This document shows, one piece after another, positions 11,851-22,899 of a stretch of DNA of 64,000 nucleotides. The notes beneath the pieces were generated by a model. It ran no database searches, had not been told where the DNA came from, and saw nothing but the letters and a program-made list of their open reading frames with translations. Within the stretch, counting starts at the first letter, position 1. Each line of letters opens with the position of its first letter. Source of the stretch: Nymphaea colorata (Eukaryota; Streptophyta; Magnoliopsida; Nymphaeales; Nymphaeaceae); NCBI RefSeq assembly GCF_008831285.2, contig NC_045149.1, forward strand, positions 11,560,417-11,624,416, given 5' to 3'. Position numbers and translations under genes: made by a program.

Positions 11851-13639
11851 CTGGCTGGTTCTCATTTTCAATTAACATGGTGCAACTCAATGTGTCAGAC
11901 ATGTTGTCCATTATTTTTGCTATTCAATAAATTAAGTATCCTTCTTGAATGTTTTTCATAGTTGATATGATCTTTAACTGCATTAAAATAGATATTTTGA
12001 TGTTTGAATTTAGAATGGGAATCTTAATCGACAGTGGTTGTTCGCATCCCCAAAATTTTTGTTGGTTTTAGAGTGCTCTAGAAAAATAAGGTTTTGTTTT
12101 GAAATAGGAAAGAAAGGGATTCGGCCGTTGGTACGAGGATCGACCATTCCCGGTGCCTTTTAACTAAAACATCCTTTTGATTTTATATGCGATGTAGAAA
12201 ATATTGAAAGTTTGATATTTTAAACTTTTGAAAAGATTCTTGAAGAGACGCTTGAAAATGTGAAATGTTTTGGGAAAAATGGAGAATTAGTAAATATCGT
12301 TTAAAAAACTTGTGAAATTATTTTGAAATCTCTTTAGTATTCTTTTAAGATTTTAAGTAGGTTTGAGATTTTGCTCTAATTCGGTTACCACCTAATTAGA
12401 GCTCTATTTCATCTTGCTTAAGTTCTTTTGGAGAGGTGCTTGTGATCATAAGTGAAATAAAGTGGGTGAGAATGCATGAATGCATTGATCCTATATGATT
12501 GGAAAGAAAAATTATTCATTCCTACGATAACATTCATCTAAGAGCGTTCCTAACATAAAATTTATCTAAGATTTTTGTTTTTATAAATATCAAATATAAG
12601 AAGGAAAAGTTTTTGAAAATGGATTGGGGTTGTAGACCATCAAACATGAATCAAATATTGGGTTATTACTTGATTTATGGTCTTAATGAAGTTGGTAAAT
12701 AAAAAGTCATGAGGGGAGAATATTAAAAAGAATACAAGAGATAAAACACTCTTATGAAAAGAAAGAGAGAGCGATAGAGAAAGACATTTATATATGTGTA
12801 CATACCATCACATATACACATATATGAAAGCTTAAGAGAAAAAGATGTATTGATTTGAAGAGAAATAGAGGATTTAGAGGAAAAGAAAAATATAAAATTT
12901 CATAAGAGAAGATATTTGTCTTGAAAAGAGGAATAAAATATTCGAAAGAGAGGAAATATAGCACATGTGCATGCACATTCATGCACATATGAAAATTTGT
13001 AAAATAAAAAGTGAAAGCATAGAGAGAGAAAGATGGGAGATCATCATGTATGCATAGATGTATATAACATGTATATACATACGTACCTTTACAAGATTAG
13101 AAATCAATGAATAACTTAAAAATACTAACTTCAAGTTTAATGTGAGCTGGAGGGGAGCTTGGACTCATGCAAAAGTCTAAGCTAAGTCTCCAAGGCCACA
13201 TTAGAAAGTTTCTTTTGAAAATATTTTAAAAAATATGATTTATATATAAACATAGAATGTTGTTACTTACTTTGTTACAAGAAAAAATCTTCCACCATTG
13301 GGTATGGAAGAAAATCAATCATAACGAGACACTCATTAGGGTTTCTAATTGGGTGATTAAGAAGGAAACTATATGCAATGACATGAGAATACATTTTTAA
13401 CATGTACATATTCGTGAAGGTTTTTTCGGGTTGGGCAAGTTCCAACCTCAAAAATTAGTATGAAGATAAAAATGAAGAACCCCAAACCACACTCTCATTC
13501 TCATCATATATTTACATATAAATGAAAAACCAAACAACTATGCAAGGATAATATATAGACAATATTCAAGGAAGGAAAGAAAGAGAGAGAGAGAAAATGA
13601 TGGAAAGAGAAAAGTTCAACTAGGAGGGAGGACATGATC

Positions 13640-14180
13640 TAACTACGAAATGATATACCATCTCATCTTCTCATGCTCCCATGCGCTTGAGCATAACCTC
13701 TTGTCTCTAAAAAAGAGGTTGAGTGCTATCTCTTTTGGCCATGAAAAGATGAAGATAAAAGAAGAATGAAGAAAGAAACAATGCAATATTCAATAAAGAG
13801 AAAATATGATTTAATCATGAAGTGAAAGATCATCTTATCTTTCCATGCTCTCGGTGCACTTGAGCATAACCTTTTGTCTCTAAAAAGAGGTTAAGTGCTA
13901 TCTCCTTTGGTCATGGAGAGATGAAAATGAAAGGAAAAATGAAGAAAGAAACAACGAGACTATATTCAAGAAAAAAGAAATAGTAATAATAATAAGAACA
14001 TATTAATGAAGAAGGAGAACAACGATAATAAGAATACTTGAAAGAACATGATTTAATCATAAAATAAAGTATCATCTCATCTTCTCATGCTCCTGGTGCA
14101 CTCGAGCATAGCCTCTTGTCTCTAAAAGGAGGTTGAGAACTATCTTATATGACCATGGGGAGATGAAGAAGAGAGTAAAT
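13640..14180. repeat. Degenerate internal repeats of the giant LTR
   Basis: Three diverged copies share a segment beginning CTCATCTTCTCATGCTC. It continues into GAGCATAACCTCTTGTCTCT and a 'GAGGTTGAGTGCTATCT' phrase. The GCATAACC blocks fall at 13691, 13864 and 14105. A/G-rich spacers separate them. They belong to the LTR and do not encode protein. Confidence 0.7.
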
Positions 14181-14405
14181 AAAAAGAGAAATGAGAGGGA
14201 TGATGACCACCTTCACTTGAAGATCCCCTTGGATGAAGCTCTAAAATGATGCCTTCAAGAGAGTTGTAGCTTGCTCCAAGTTGGAGAGGAAAATGGAGAG
14301 AGGAAGAGGGAGAGAAAGAGAACTCAAACCCTAAGTTTTCAAGTGAGAATACTTTAGGGTTTTTCCCAAGGACTACTCTTGCCCAAGATGGGGGGAAGTG
14401 AGGGG

Positions 14406-14414
14406 TATTTATAG
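14406..14414 (-). promoter_or_regulatory. TATA box of the giant LTR
   Basis: CTATAAATA on the minus strand is followed downstream by a C/T-rich leader-like stretch containing AAACCCTAA and CTCTTTCTCTCCC. This is the layout expected of a retroelement U3/R promoter. The diverged copy has TTTATAAATA at the equivalent place (53830-53839). Confidence 0.55.
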
Positions 14415-14639
14415 AGGATTTTGAAGCCAAAACCCAAAATTTGATTTTTTTTTTAATTTTATAAGATTTTCATCCGAATTTCACAAAATTTTGAATTATT
14501 TTGAAAAAGAAATGGTTTGAAATTGGTATGGTTGGTCATTAGGCCTGAAAATTCGTTTTTGAGGTATACGGAGGGCTAATGCCCACTCAAAATGACCCAA
14601 AATGCCCCTAATGGTTTTTTTTTTTTTAAATGAAGCCTG

Positions 14640-14835
14640 CACTTGTGATAGGTCGGTGTCGCGATAGCGCGGTCAGGCGATGCGCTATCGCATGCGACCG
14701 AGCGCGAGACAGCTCTGTCGCACGCGTACGAGCACCTACGCGAGCACACAACGCTTGTTAGCGGGCGCGCTCGACAGTGAACGAGTGTGGCGCGCTCGTG
14801 AGCGAGCGCGCAGTGCTCGCTTGTGCAAGCACACT
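14640..14835. other. CG-rich island with inverted repeats inside the giant LTR
   Basis: CpG-dense sequence stands in AT-rich surroundings. It holds inverted copies of a short core (GCGATAGCGCG near 14661 and GCGCTATCGC near 14681) that could fold into a hairpin. Further CGCG-rich short repeats reach 14815. Overlapping open frames on both strands here come from composition. Confidence 0.5.
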
Positions 14836-15148
14836 CTCTTTTTTTCCTTTTTTTTTGAAAATGGGCATTCGATTCCATTTTGAGCGACTCCAAACTCACT
14901 CCGAATCCGATTTTGGTTTAATTGGTTGTGGACTCGTTCGAGCGTGCAACTTGGGTTTAAAACTCATTTTGGCGTGAGAAATGAGTTTTTAAAACAAAGG
15001 GAAGGTCTTTACACGCGTGATGCTCAAATTTCGTTGTTTCGAATGCAATTCGAATTTTGGATCTGAAATGCTCGATTTGGAACTGAACTTGGGTTTATTT
15101 CGGATCTTCAAAAAAAAATTTAGAAAAATGTAGGGTGATTACAGTGGT

Positions 15149-15526
15149 CCACCACTAGCTAGTAGGTTTCTTGCTTTGATTCTCCTTTCAAATTTTTAGT
15201 GTTTAATTTTTAGGGTTTTCATCATGCTATTGATGGTGTCAACGAGTCTAGCTTTTTTATTTAGGTTTTATAGCTAGCTAGAGTTGCATTTTCTTATTCT
15301 AGAGTTTATATGGTTTTTGCATCTTGCAAACTGATTTGTAGAGGTTTTAGGATGTGTATTAGATTGTTCATGCATATGGCTCTTGATATTGCATCCATTT
15401 GGTGCACAATTTAGTTTAGAAATGTATTTAATTCATTACAATTTATTTTAGGTTTACTAAATATTGTAAATGCATTTTATCCATTTTCACATAACTCCAA
15501 CATGTCCACCATTATTTTAGGTCATT
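15149..15526. other. Spacer between solo LTR and Ty3 element
   Basis: AT-rich sequence with no gene or repeat recognised. It ends at the GAGTC target duplication of the following element. Confidence 0.35.
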
Positions 15527-15531
15527 GAGTC

Positions 15532-15932
15532 TATTTCCCTGAGTCTAAATGTGTTTTTGTTTACTTTCCTTTTTACTTACAAAGTCTTTGGCTTATGCTT
15601 TTGTTTACCTATAACGAAGCACTCTCCCACCGGCCACAGTGCATGTTGGAGATTCTATGTTTGGGGTGGTCAGCATCTGAATCTTGTAAGAGGCCTCGGC
15701 CATCCTATGTAAGTAAACTTGAGATTTCTTTTCAAACCCCTTTGCTTACATTGCTCTTGTGATCAATGTAATCTCTGCCCATTCCAAGAGCATCCCTCCA
15801 TTTCCTTGCGATATTTGATTTCTGCACGCCCTCGCTATTCTCAAGTCTTCTGCACACTCTTGAGCCTCTTTAGGCATACGGCGAAGGAGCTATCATCGGG
15901 CTGCATGGGCCAAAGGAAATGAGCCCATGACA
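15532..15932 (+). repeat. Chromovirus left LTR
   Basis: This 401-bp repeat is strongly similar to 19216-19615, with long identical blocks (TTTGTTTACCTATAACG; GGTCAGCAT; GTAAGAGGCCTCGGCCATCC). It ends GACA and is followed at 15935 by TGGTATTGGAGCCAGG, a probable primer-binding site. Confidence 0.9.
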
Positions 15933-16093
15933 ACTGGTATTGGAGCCAGGTTTGATCATCTGGCACAATGGGGCATAGGGAGCTAAGTCGGTGTCGAGCT
16001 ATTCGACGAATGGCTGCTATCTGCGGCATCGTGGCTGCAGATGAACTGAATTCTATAGCAAAGGGAGTACATACTCGTTAGCAGAAATAGCAT

Positions 16094-19000
16094 TTGATGA
16101 GTGGGACCAACGGAGGAATGGAAGCTCCACTAGTTGTGATCGACACCATTGCCTCCTTAAGTCATTCGATGACCAAAGCTGCACGAATCTTCGAAGACTA
16201 CAATAATGGGATAAACCAAAATTTGAACATGGTGAACTTTCCGTTGGGAGAAGTTTTAGCCCATTTAGCCATGATGGAGGATGAGATGCAAGTCCTCAGG
16301 ATGTGAAACAGGACCCCAGGGAATCTGCTTGCCAGAGGGGGTGAAGCTGAAGGCGTAGGTGTCACGCCTCATATGAAGAGGTATAAAAGTGTTCAAAATG
16401 CCAAGGAATTCAAGAACTTCCTTTATTATCTTGAAAAGTACATGAAGGTGAACCAGATCTTCGATGATGACATGAAAATCATGACCACATCAACGTTTCT
16501 AGCTGATGACGCCATGTTGTGGTGGCGGAGGTGGGAGAGTGTTGTCGAGTGTGGCCTTTGCACTATCGACACTTGGGAGGAATTCAAGCACGAAATGCAT
16601 GAGTATTTGCTGCCTAAAGACACAACATATATAGCAAGACAGCGACTGATGGATCTCAAGCAAACCAGATCGATCCATGACCATGTACAAGTATTCACGG
16701 CTAAGATGCTTGAATTTTTGAAAATGTCTAACGAGGATTGACTATTCCACTTCATAAATGAATGAAAGTAGTGGGCGGAGCAGGAACTCCGACATTAAGA
16801 TCCTAAAGACTTAAGCAGTACCCTTGCAGCGGCCAAACACTTGGTTGATACATCAAGGCTGCCGAAGTTCGAGTATAAGCCCTACAGCTTCAAGAAGGGT
16901 GAAAAGAGCAACCACAATAGTGGTAGTAACAATCAGAGAACTAGAGTATTAGAAAAGGGAAACATTGATGCAGCTATCTAGAAGAACAAAGGTAGAAGTG
17001 GGTGAGATGACAACACTTATAAGCTTTTCGACCACTGCTGGGATTGAAGTGCTGGTATTGTAGTAGGAATCATTTTGCATCAAAATGCTCAAATGTTGGG
17101 AGCAACCACACTAGCTCTTTCAAACAATTTGCTTATGTTGTGTAGGATCAGAAGGATGAATCCCCACATATGCGAGCATTCCAGCTCCTCAGTGCTTTGA
17201 AGGAAACAATAAAGGTGACAACAACAACGACTACATGACTCATTTACCCACACATCCTTGTGAATAGGAACTCCATAACCGCAATGGTGGACACAGGTGC
17301 AACACACAACTTTGTCTCAAAAGAAGAGGTGAAGAAATTGGTTCTCTCCCTAGAGAAGGGAGAGTTATGCATGAAGGCGGTGAACTCAAAGGCGAAGCCC
17401 ATCCACAGAATGACCCGGGGTGTGACAATGAAAATTGAGAGTTGGTTGGGAAAAGCCAATTTCTCAATAGCAATGATGGATGATTACATAATGATTCTAG
17501 GCATGGAGCTCCTCAGTTTAGCGAAGATGGTCCCGATGCCACATCTGCGAGCTATCAGTATTTTTGACGAAAGGTCACCCTGCATGATTATGGCACTAGC
17601 TTCAACTTAAGAAGGGCTTGAAGCATGAAGATGAAACACACTTGGTGGCAATCAGGGAAGTGTCTGAAGATTACCTTGGTTCGGTCCCAGAAGAGCTTGT
17701 GCCTATCTTGAAGGAGTTCGCAGAAATGATGCCTGTGGAACTCCCCAGATGACAGCCACCTTGACATGAAGTGGACCACACCATCAAATTAGTCTCGGGC
17801 TTAAAACCATTCGAAGTCCACATTGATGCTTCTTACTTTGCTATTGGTAGAGTATTGATGCAAGAGGGTCATCCAATCGCCTATAAAAAAATGAGAGCCG
17901 AAATTGATGGAAGCAGAATGATGCTATACTGTGCATGAACGAAAAATGACTACAATTGTGCACTGCCTTCACATATGGAGATATTATATGCTAGGGGCTC
18001 AGTTCGTCGTAAAGACTAACAATATAGCCACAATCTATTTTTAAACGAAGAAGAAACTCTCTCCCAAGCAAGCTCGTTGGCAATAATTCCTAGTTGAGTT
18101 TGACTTTGTTTTGAAGTGCAAGGCAGGAAGAACTAACGTCATGGTAGACGCACTGAGTCACAAGACAGAACCTGCAGCCACATGGGCAAAAACCTTTGAA
18201 GTACAACTAGAGGGTGACTTTTAGAACATATTCGTGAAGGCATGCAGCAGGACTCCACGGCGGAGCACCTAGTAGCCCTAGCTAAGAGAGGCAAGACTAA
18301 GAGATTTTGGCTGCAAGATTGATTTCTTCTCACCAGGGGTGGATGTATATTCATGCCGAGATGGGGAATCTTCGGCGACAGCTATTGAATGAGTGCCATA
18401 ACACTTTATGGGCAGGCCATCCTGGCCAGAATCAGACCCTAGCCTCCTTGAATGTGGCTACTATTGTCCACGAATGCGGGATGATGTGGAGAAACATCTG
18501 CTACAATTTACATGAGAGCAAGTCTTTGAGACAAAGTCCGTTCGAGATAGCCACTAGACAACAACCGTTGATGCTACACACCCTTGCTGTTCAAGAGAAG
18601 GGAAGGCCAACCTTTACCTACCAGTTTGTCAAAGTTTGGCAAGAACAGACAGAGCTAGCAAAAGTATTATTGGACAAGGCGGCCAAGAAGATGAAGAAGT
18701 GGGCTCAGAAGAAGCGACGTCGTACAGAGTTCAGAACCAGAGATTAGGTCCTAGTGAAACTGTATCCAGACTGTACATAAATCTTTCATGTGAGATCTAT
18801 GCCCTGATATGAATGTATCAAGGACCATTCACAATAATCAAGAAGATCGGCAAGTTGGCGTATAAGTTAGATCTACCACCACACTTCAAATTAAATCTGG
18901 TGTTTCATGTTTGCAATTTGAAGCCTTTCCATGTCAATGGAGAAGACCCAGAGAGGACCACACTGCAGTGGGAGCTGATCCTACAAAGAGTGCCATCATC

Positions 19001-19195
19001 AACAAAGTAAGTAGTGGATTGACTGATGGAACAGGTTCTTCGACACAAAATTAACTATTTTGGAGAGTCAAAGTACTTAGTGAAGTGGGCAGGTGAGGAG
19101 CAGTCGACGTGGGAGTACGTACACCTTCCGATTGAAGCAATGATATCCAGAAAAAACTTGGACTACCATGCACCAGTTGGCACCGAGGACGGGGT
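16094..19195 (+). pseudogene. Chromovirus gag-pol remnant lacking reverse transcriptase
   Basis: Gag (16094-16760) includes a retrotransposon Gag core with FLADDAMLWWRRW and WEEFKHEM. A zinc knuckle at 17050-17088 has spacing CX2CX3HX4C. The aspartic protease keeps its active-site DTGATH at about 17290. At about 17808 the text jumps from the pre-RT linker (HTIKLVSGLKP) straight to RNase H (FEVHIDASYFAIG), so the whole reverse transcriptase is gone. The integrase zinc-binding segment (NTLWAGHPGQNQT, 18400-18440) jumps to the integrase C-terminus near 18460, losing the catalytic core. A chromodomain (KYLVKWAGEEQSTWEYVHLP, about 19070-19130) closes the frame; in intact elements it targets integration to heterochromatin. 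Several stops interrupt the rest. Confidence 0.87.
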
Positions 19196-19215
19196 ATGAT
19201 TTGAAAGGAAAAACC

Positions 19216-19615
19216 TATTCCCCGAAGTTTGAATCTGTTTTTGCTTAGTTTACTTTTTGTTTACAATATCTTTGGTTTATACTTTTGTTTACCTATAACG
19301 GAGCACCCTCCCACCGGCCCAGTGCATGTTGGGGATTTTGTGTTTGGGGTGGTCAGCATTTGAATCTTGTAAGAGGCCTCGGCCATCCTATGTAAGTAAA
19401 GTTGAGATTTCTTTCCAAACCTCTTTGCTTACATCGCTCTTGTGATCAATACAATCTAAGTCCATTGCAAGAGCATCCACCCATTTGCGTGCAATCTTTG
19501 ATTTCCATGCACCCTTGCTATTCTCAAATCTTCCACACACTCTTGAGCCCCTTTAGGCTTATGGTGAAGGAGTGGTCGCCGGGCCACGCTGGCTGAAGAA
19601 AGTGAGCATGTGACA
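19216..19615 (+). repeat. Chromovirus right LTR
   Basis: This 400-bp partner of the left LTR starts TATTCCCCGAAG after the polypurine tract, ends TGTGACA, and is followed by GAGTC. Confidence 0.9.
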
Positions 19616-19620
19616 GAGTC

Positions 19621-22232
19621 CATTCATCTCATTAATACGACATGTAGGAGCAAAGAGGGCAAAGCTTGGATTGAGTTGAATTGGCAAAAACACTTGCAGA
19701 AAATAAGTCTAGGAAGTTTTTGTTTCTCAAACATAGACCTTTGGTAGTTACACTTGTCAATTAAGTCAATCTCTTGGAAACTTGGCCAGTTAGCGATGGG
19801 CAAGCTGGTCAAGAAAAGTTTGGTAATTCTCCTAAAAGGAGTAAACTGAAAGTTGGGACCCACATACAAACTATGCGATGACAAATCTGACATGAAATTC
19901 AGTGAAGTTAATTCTTAAGATGGAGCCTTTAGCTCTCAGCTAGGTACTAGGATGAAATACTCCTAATGCTAACTGGAAAAAAATCACTAAAAATCCAGTT
20001 TAAAAGAAGAGAATACACTTATTGATTTTGAGAGTTGATCGCCTTTCTTGTTTTAATACCAATCAATTAGGGAAAGGTAATGTGGTGTTAGATTTGAAGG
20101 AGCATTTGGAATGATGTTAGCTGGAGTTTGAAAAGAATCAGTCATGAAATTATCTAAGAAGAATGAAGGAAACTCACCTAAAAGAAGCTGCCTGGCTTTT
20201 TAGGAAACCAAGTAAACTCTTTTGATATAGGAAGTTGCCTTCCTAGTTGGTACCACTCGGATCTCTTCCAAGGGGTGCGGCAGCTAAATGGGACCCCTTG
20301 GTCTCGTTTAGGATAGTATTAACCATTGATAACTAAGAAAAAGTTTAAGTAGTCATTGATTATATTAAATCGGATTAGGTTTAGAACTCTCAGTACATTG
20401 CGTCCACCTAGGTTACATGTCCAGCCCATCTAGAAGCCATCCACTTTTGGAGGGTCCCACATCCTTCACGTCCAACCTTAACCTTTGGATGGATGGAAAT
20501 GAATGGAAGGGTAGTGGAAGGAAACAGGTTCGGGTACTTGGATGGAGGGAGAGAGAGGAAGGAAAGAAAAATAACATAAGAACGTGTTTGGGTAGAAAGG
20601 AAAGGAAAGAAAAATAACATAAGAACGTGTTTGGGTAGAAAAGAAAGGAAAGAAAAGGAAATGAAGGCAAATGAAATGGAAGGGAAATAAGCTTGTTCTC
20701 AATCCCTTTCAAAATGGATGGATTCGGACGGAAAGATGGGGGACCATTTTCAATGACTCGTATGCCCTTGCTGTGCTTCTTCTCGCACTGCTTCTGCCCC
20801 TCCATTCACAGCATCTTCCAAGCACTGCTTCTCACCTTCCACTGAGGTAGAATACATTGAGCAAGAACAAAACAAGTATGCTTGCTATCTCTCTCAGGCC
20901 AGAAGGAGGTCACTCACGATTGGTGGCTCCCACTGCTGTCTGGCTGCCATCGGCCGCCTTCACTGCCGGAAGGCCTACTTTCTAAGTCCCTCGATGAGCC
21001 AGGGTTTGGGCTCCCCTACTGTGCATAGAAGGGGTGCTGAGGCCCCCAATGGAGCAGCAAATGGCTGCCCATCTCTTTTGTTGCCGAGACAACAGGGGCC
21101 AGTAAAAAAGACAAAAGTTTTCTCTTTTAAGAACATTAAAATATTATAAGGTCCCTCTAGAGAAAGGGAGTGGCCAATGAATTGTCAACAAAATGCTATT
21201 CTGATCTGGTCGGTGTTAATTATAAAGGGTAGATTATTGGGTGACAAAATCAGCATCTCACATTGCATTAAAGTTGAATGATTTTGAAACTGACTATATT
21301 AAATACAATAATGAAAATATTAATTTTTTTATGGAATAAAAACTGTCAAAGTTCACCAGCATAGGTGTCAGCATCAGAAATTAATAAATCAATAAAGTTT
21401 TCTTGCTTTATAAGGCGAGCCTAAGCTTGATTTGGTAAACCATAATCCAACATGATTAATTTGTGATGTATAGGTATGTCAAATTTTTCAACACTTTGCA
21501 ACAGAAATTTGTAGCACCATTTGCTGCTAGAATCTGAAAGGGTATTCTTTACATTGGCGATCTTATATTGTAGAAACACGGGAAGACAAAGAGATAAATT
21601 GAAAAGAGAGAGAGAGAGAGAAAAGAATTACAATCAAAATAAAGGTGTTAGGGGTAGTATTGTAAACAAAGATATATATTTTCCTTTTCTTTCCTTTATA
21701 CGATAAAACAAAGATAACTTTTGACATTTCCTTTCCTTTCTATCCAAAAAAGTTTATACTAGTTACTTTTCTTTTCTTTCCTTTCCTTTCCTTTTTTTTT
21801 TCCTTTCCTTTCTTATTATTTTCCTTCCCTTTCTTCTCGTTTTCTTTCCATCCATTAAAATTCTTTCCTTTCCATCCATCCAAACATACCCTAATTCTAA
21901 CCTAGGATCATGCCTCATATTTTATGCATCATTAACCTACAGTAGTTGCAGATTATACATTACATGTTCATGTCATTTTATATAGGTTATACTTAACATA
22001 CATTTACACCTCATGCCATGTGGTGCAATTCACATTCATTTCATATAATTCAAGTGTGCACATGGCATCAAAACTCATGTCTATCCTTCCTAGGTGGCTA
22101 ACTGGAGTCCATGTGTAGGCTAGGACTTCCATCTATCATTCGTACATTCATTCATTTCATGTAGTAAGACATTCATCATACACCCTATACGAGAGAGGTA
22201 ACGTTAAGATTCAAGACTTGGATGCGCCAGAT
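19621..22232. other. Intervening sequence with purine/pyrimidine tracts
   Basis: No gene recognised. A 43-bp tandem duplication lies at about 20566-20650 (ATAACATAAGAACGTGTTTG, twice, starts 20571 and 20614). From there to about 21892, A/G-rich sequence on the left mirrors T/C-rich sequence on the right. The ends (CGTGTTTGGGTAGAAAGGAA and CTTTCCATCCATCCAAACAT) look like a decayed TIR element of about 1.3 kb, but no target duplication was found. The open frames at 20408-20805 follow the low-complexity sequence. Confidence 0.4.
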
Positions 22233-22243
22233 AATGAAGATAT

Positions 22244-22463
22244 TGCTAAGGATTGGTTGCCTAAAATCAAGGATGTGATTCAAGGAAACTGTCGTGCTTC
22301 TTGTAATCTAGATCCACCAAACGTAGATCTCAATTGTAAAAGCAATACTCAATAAAGCTTGTGCGAGTAGAGAGAGGTGATTATCATGGATGTATGTGTT
22401 TACAATTGAACCACATTAACTCATTGTCTCATCTTCTCCTTGCTTTTTCCTCTAACTTTTACA
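22244..22463 (+). repeat. Copia-2 left LTR
   Basis: Repeat of about 220 bp matching 26698-26956 (blocks TTGCCTAAAATCAA, GATCCACCAAA, GTAGATCTCAATTG, GTAGAGAGAGGTG). It is about 39 bp shorter than the right LTR owing to a deletion near 22345-22360. It ends AACTTTTACA. Confidence 0.82.
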
Positions 22464-22675
22464 TGGTATCAGAGCCCTTGTGGGTCTAATCTATGGTGTT
22501 CTATGCTGCCTCTATCAGTGTGTTTGAAGGTCTATGTTCTTTGACCGATCTCTTCTTTGGTTGTGGTGAGATGTATGATCTATGTTTTGGGCATGTTTAA
22601 TGGCTTCTACAAGTTCATAATCTTCCTCATCAGCCAATGTTACTATCACCGACACTGTTTCCACTCCATCAATCT

Positions 22676-22899
22676 AGCAGAATGCTTTTCCCAACGTCAT
22701 GTCCAGCAAATTGGATCACAACAACTACTAACGTTGCATTCTCAGACTACCAACATCATGCTAAGCTAGAAACTTCTTAAGGTATGTTAGCAGAATGCTT
22801 TTCCCAACGTCATGTCCAGCAAATTGGATCACAACAACTACTAACGTTGCATTCTCAGACTACCAACATCATGCTAAGCTAGAAACTTCTTAAGGTATG
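22676..22899 (+). repeat. Tandem duplication, 112-bp period, in Copia-2
   Basis: Two essentially identical copies begin at 22676 and 22788 (both AGCAGAATGCTTTTCCCAAC). The period is not a multiple of three, so it also breaks the gag frame. Near-perfect identity inside an otherwise decayed element suggests the duplication is much younger than the insertion. Confidence 0.88.

Larger units (their letters stand above)
12039..15143 (-). mobile_element. Giant solo LTR of about 3.1 kb (Ty3-like)
   Basis: The 3105-bp unit has TG...CA ends (TGTTCGCATCCCC on the left, AGGGTGATTACA on the right) and a perfect 5-bp target duplication GTGGT at 12034-12038 and 15144-15148. No internal retroelement domains are present, so this is a solo LTR left by recombination between two LTRs. 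Minus-strand orientation is chosen because a TATA box followed by a leader-like sequence reads that way and the minus-strand start (TGTAATCACCC) resembles very long Ty3 (Tat/Ogre-like) LTRs. The clade is inferred from general resemblance, not from coding sequence. A diverged relative lies at about 51190-55206. Confidence 0.82.
15532..19615 (+). mobile_element. Ty3/gypsy chromovirus, internally deleted
   Basis: Two LTRs of 401 and 400 bp enclose gag, protease, part of RNase H, integrase ends and a chromodomain, in chromovirus order. A perfect 5-bp target duplication GAGTC flanks the element (15527-15531 and 19616-19620). Intact chromoviruses are several hundred bases longer; this one lacks reverse transcriptase and the integrase core. 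The LTR termini implied by the duplication are TA...CA rather than TG...CA. The purine-rich run TTGAAAGGAAAAACC directly precedes the right LTR and supports that edge. Confidence 0.9.

Noticed and set aside
14140-14430. 96-codon minus-strand open frame
   Set aside because: It lies directly downstream of the LTR TATA box and looks like a leader; no domain or homology was recognised.
14576-14899. Open frames on both strands near 14.7 kb
   Set aside because: They follow the CpG-rich island of the giant LTR and are rich in Arg/Ala/Cys with no motif.
20408-20805. Open frames rich in Phe/Ser/Leu/Pro
   Set aside because: Minus-strand pyrimidine-rich tract with a 43-bp duplication; composition artefact.
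20571-21892. Possible 1.3-kb TIR transposon with TGTTTGG-type ends
   Set aside because: Ends are similar and inverted but dominated by low-complexity GGAAA/TTTCC runs, and no target duplication was found; mentioned only in the spacer entry.
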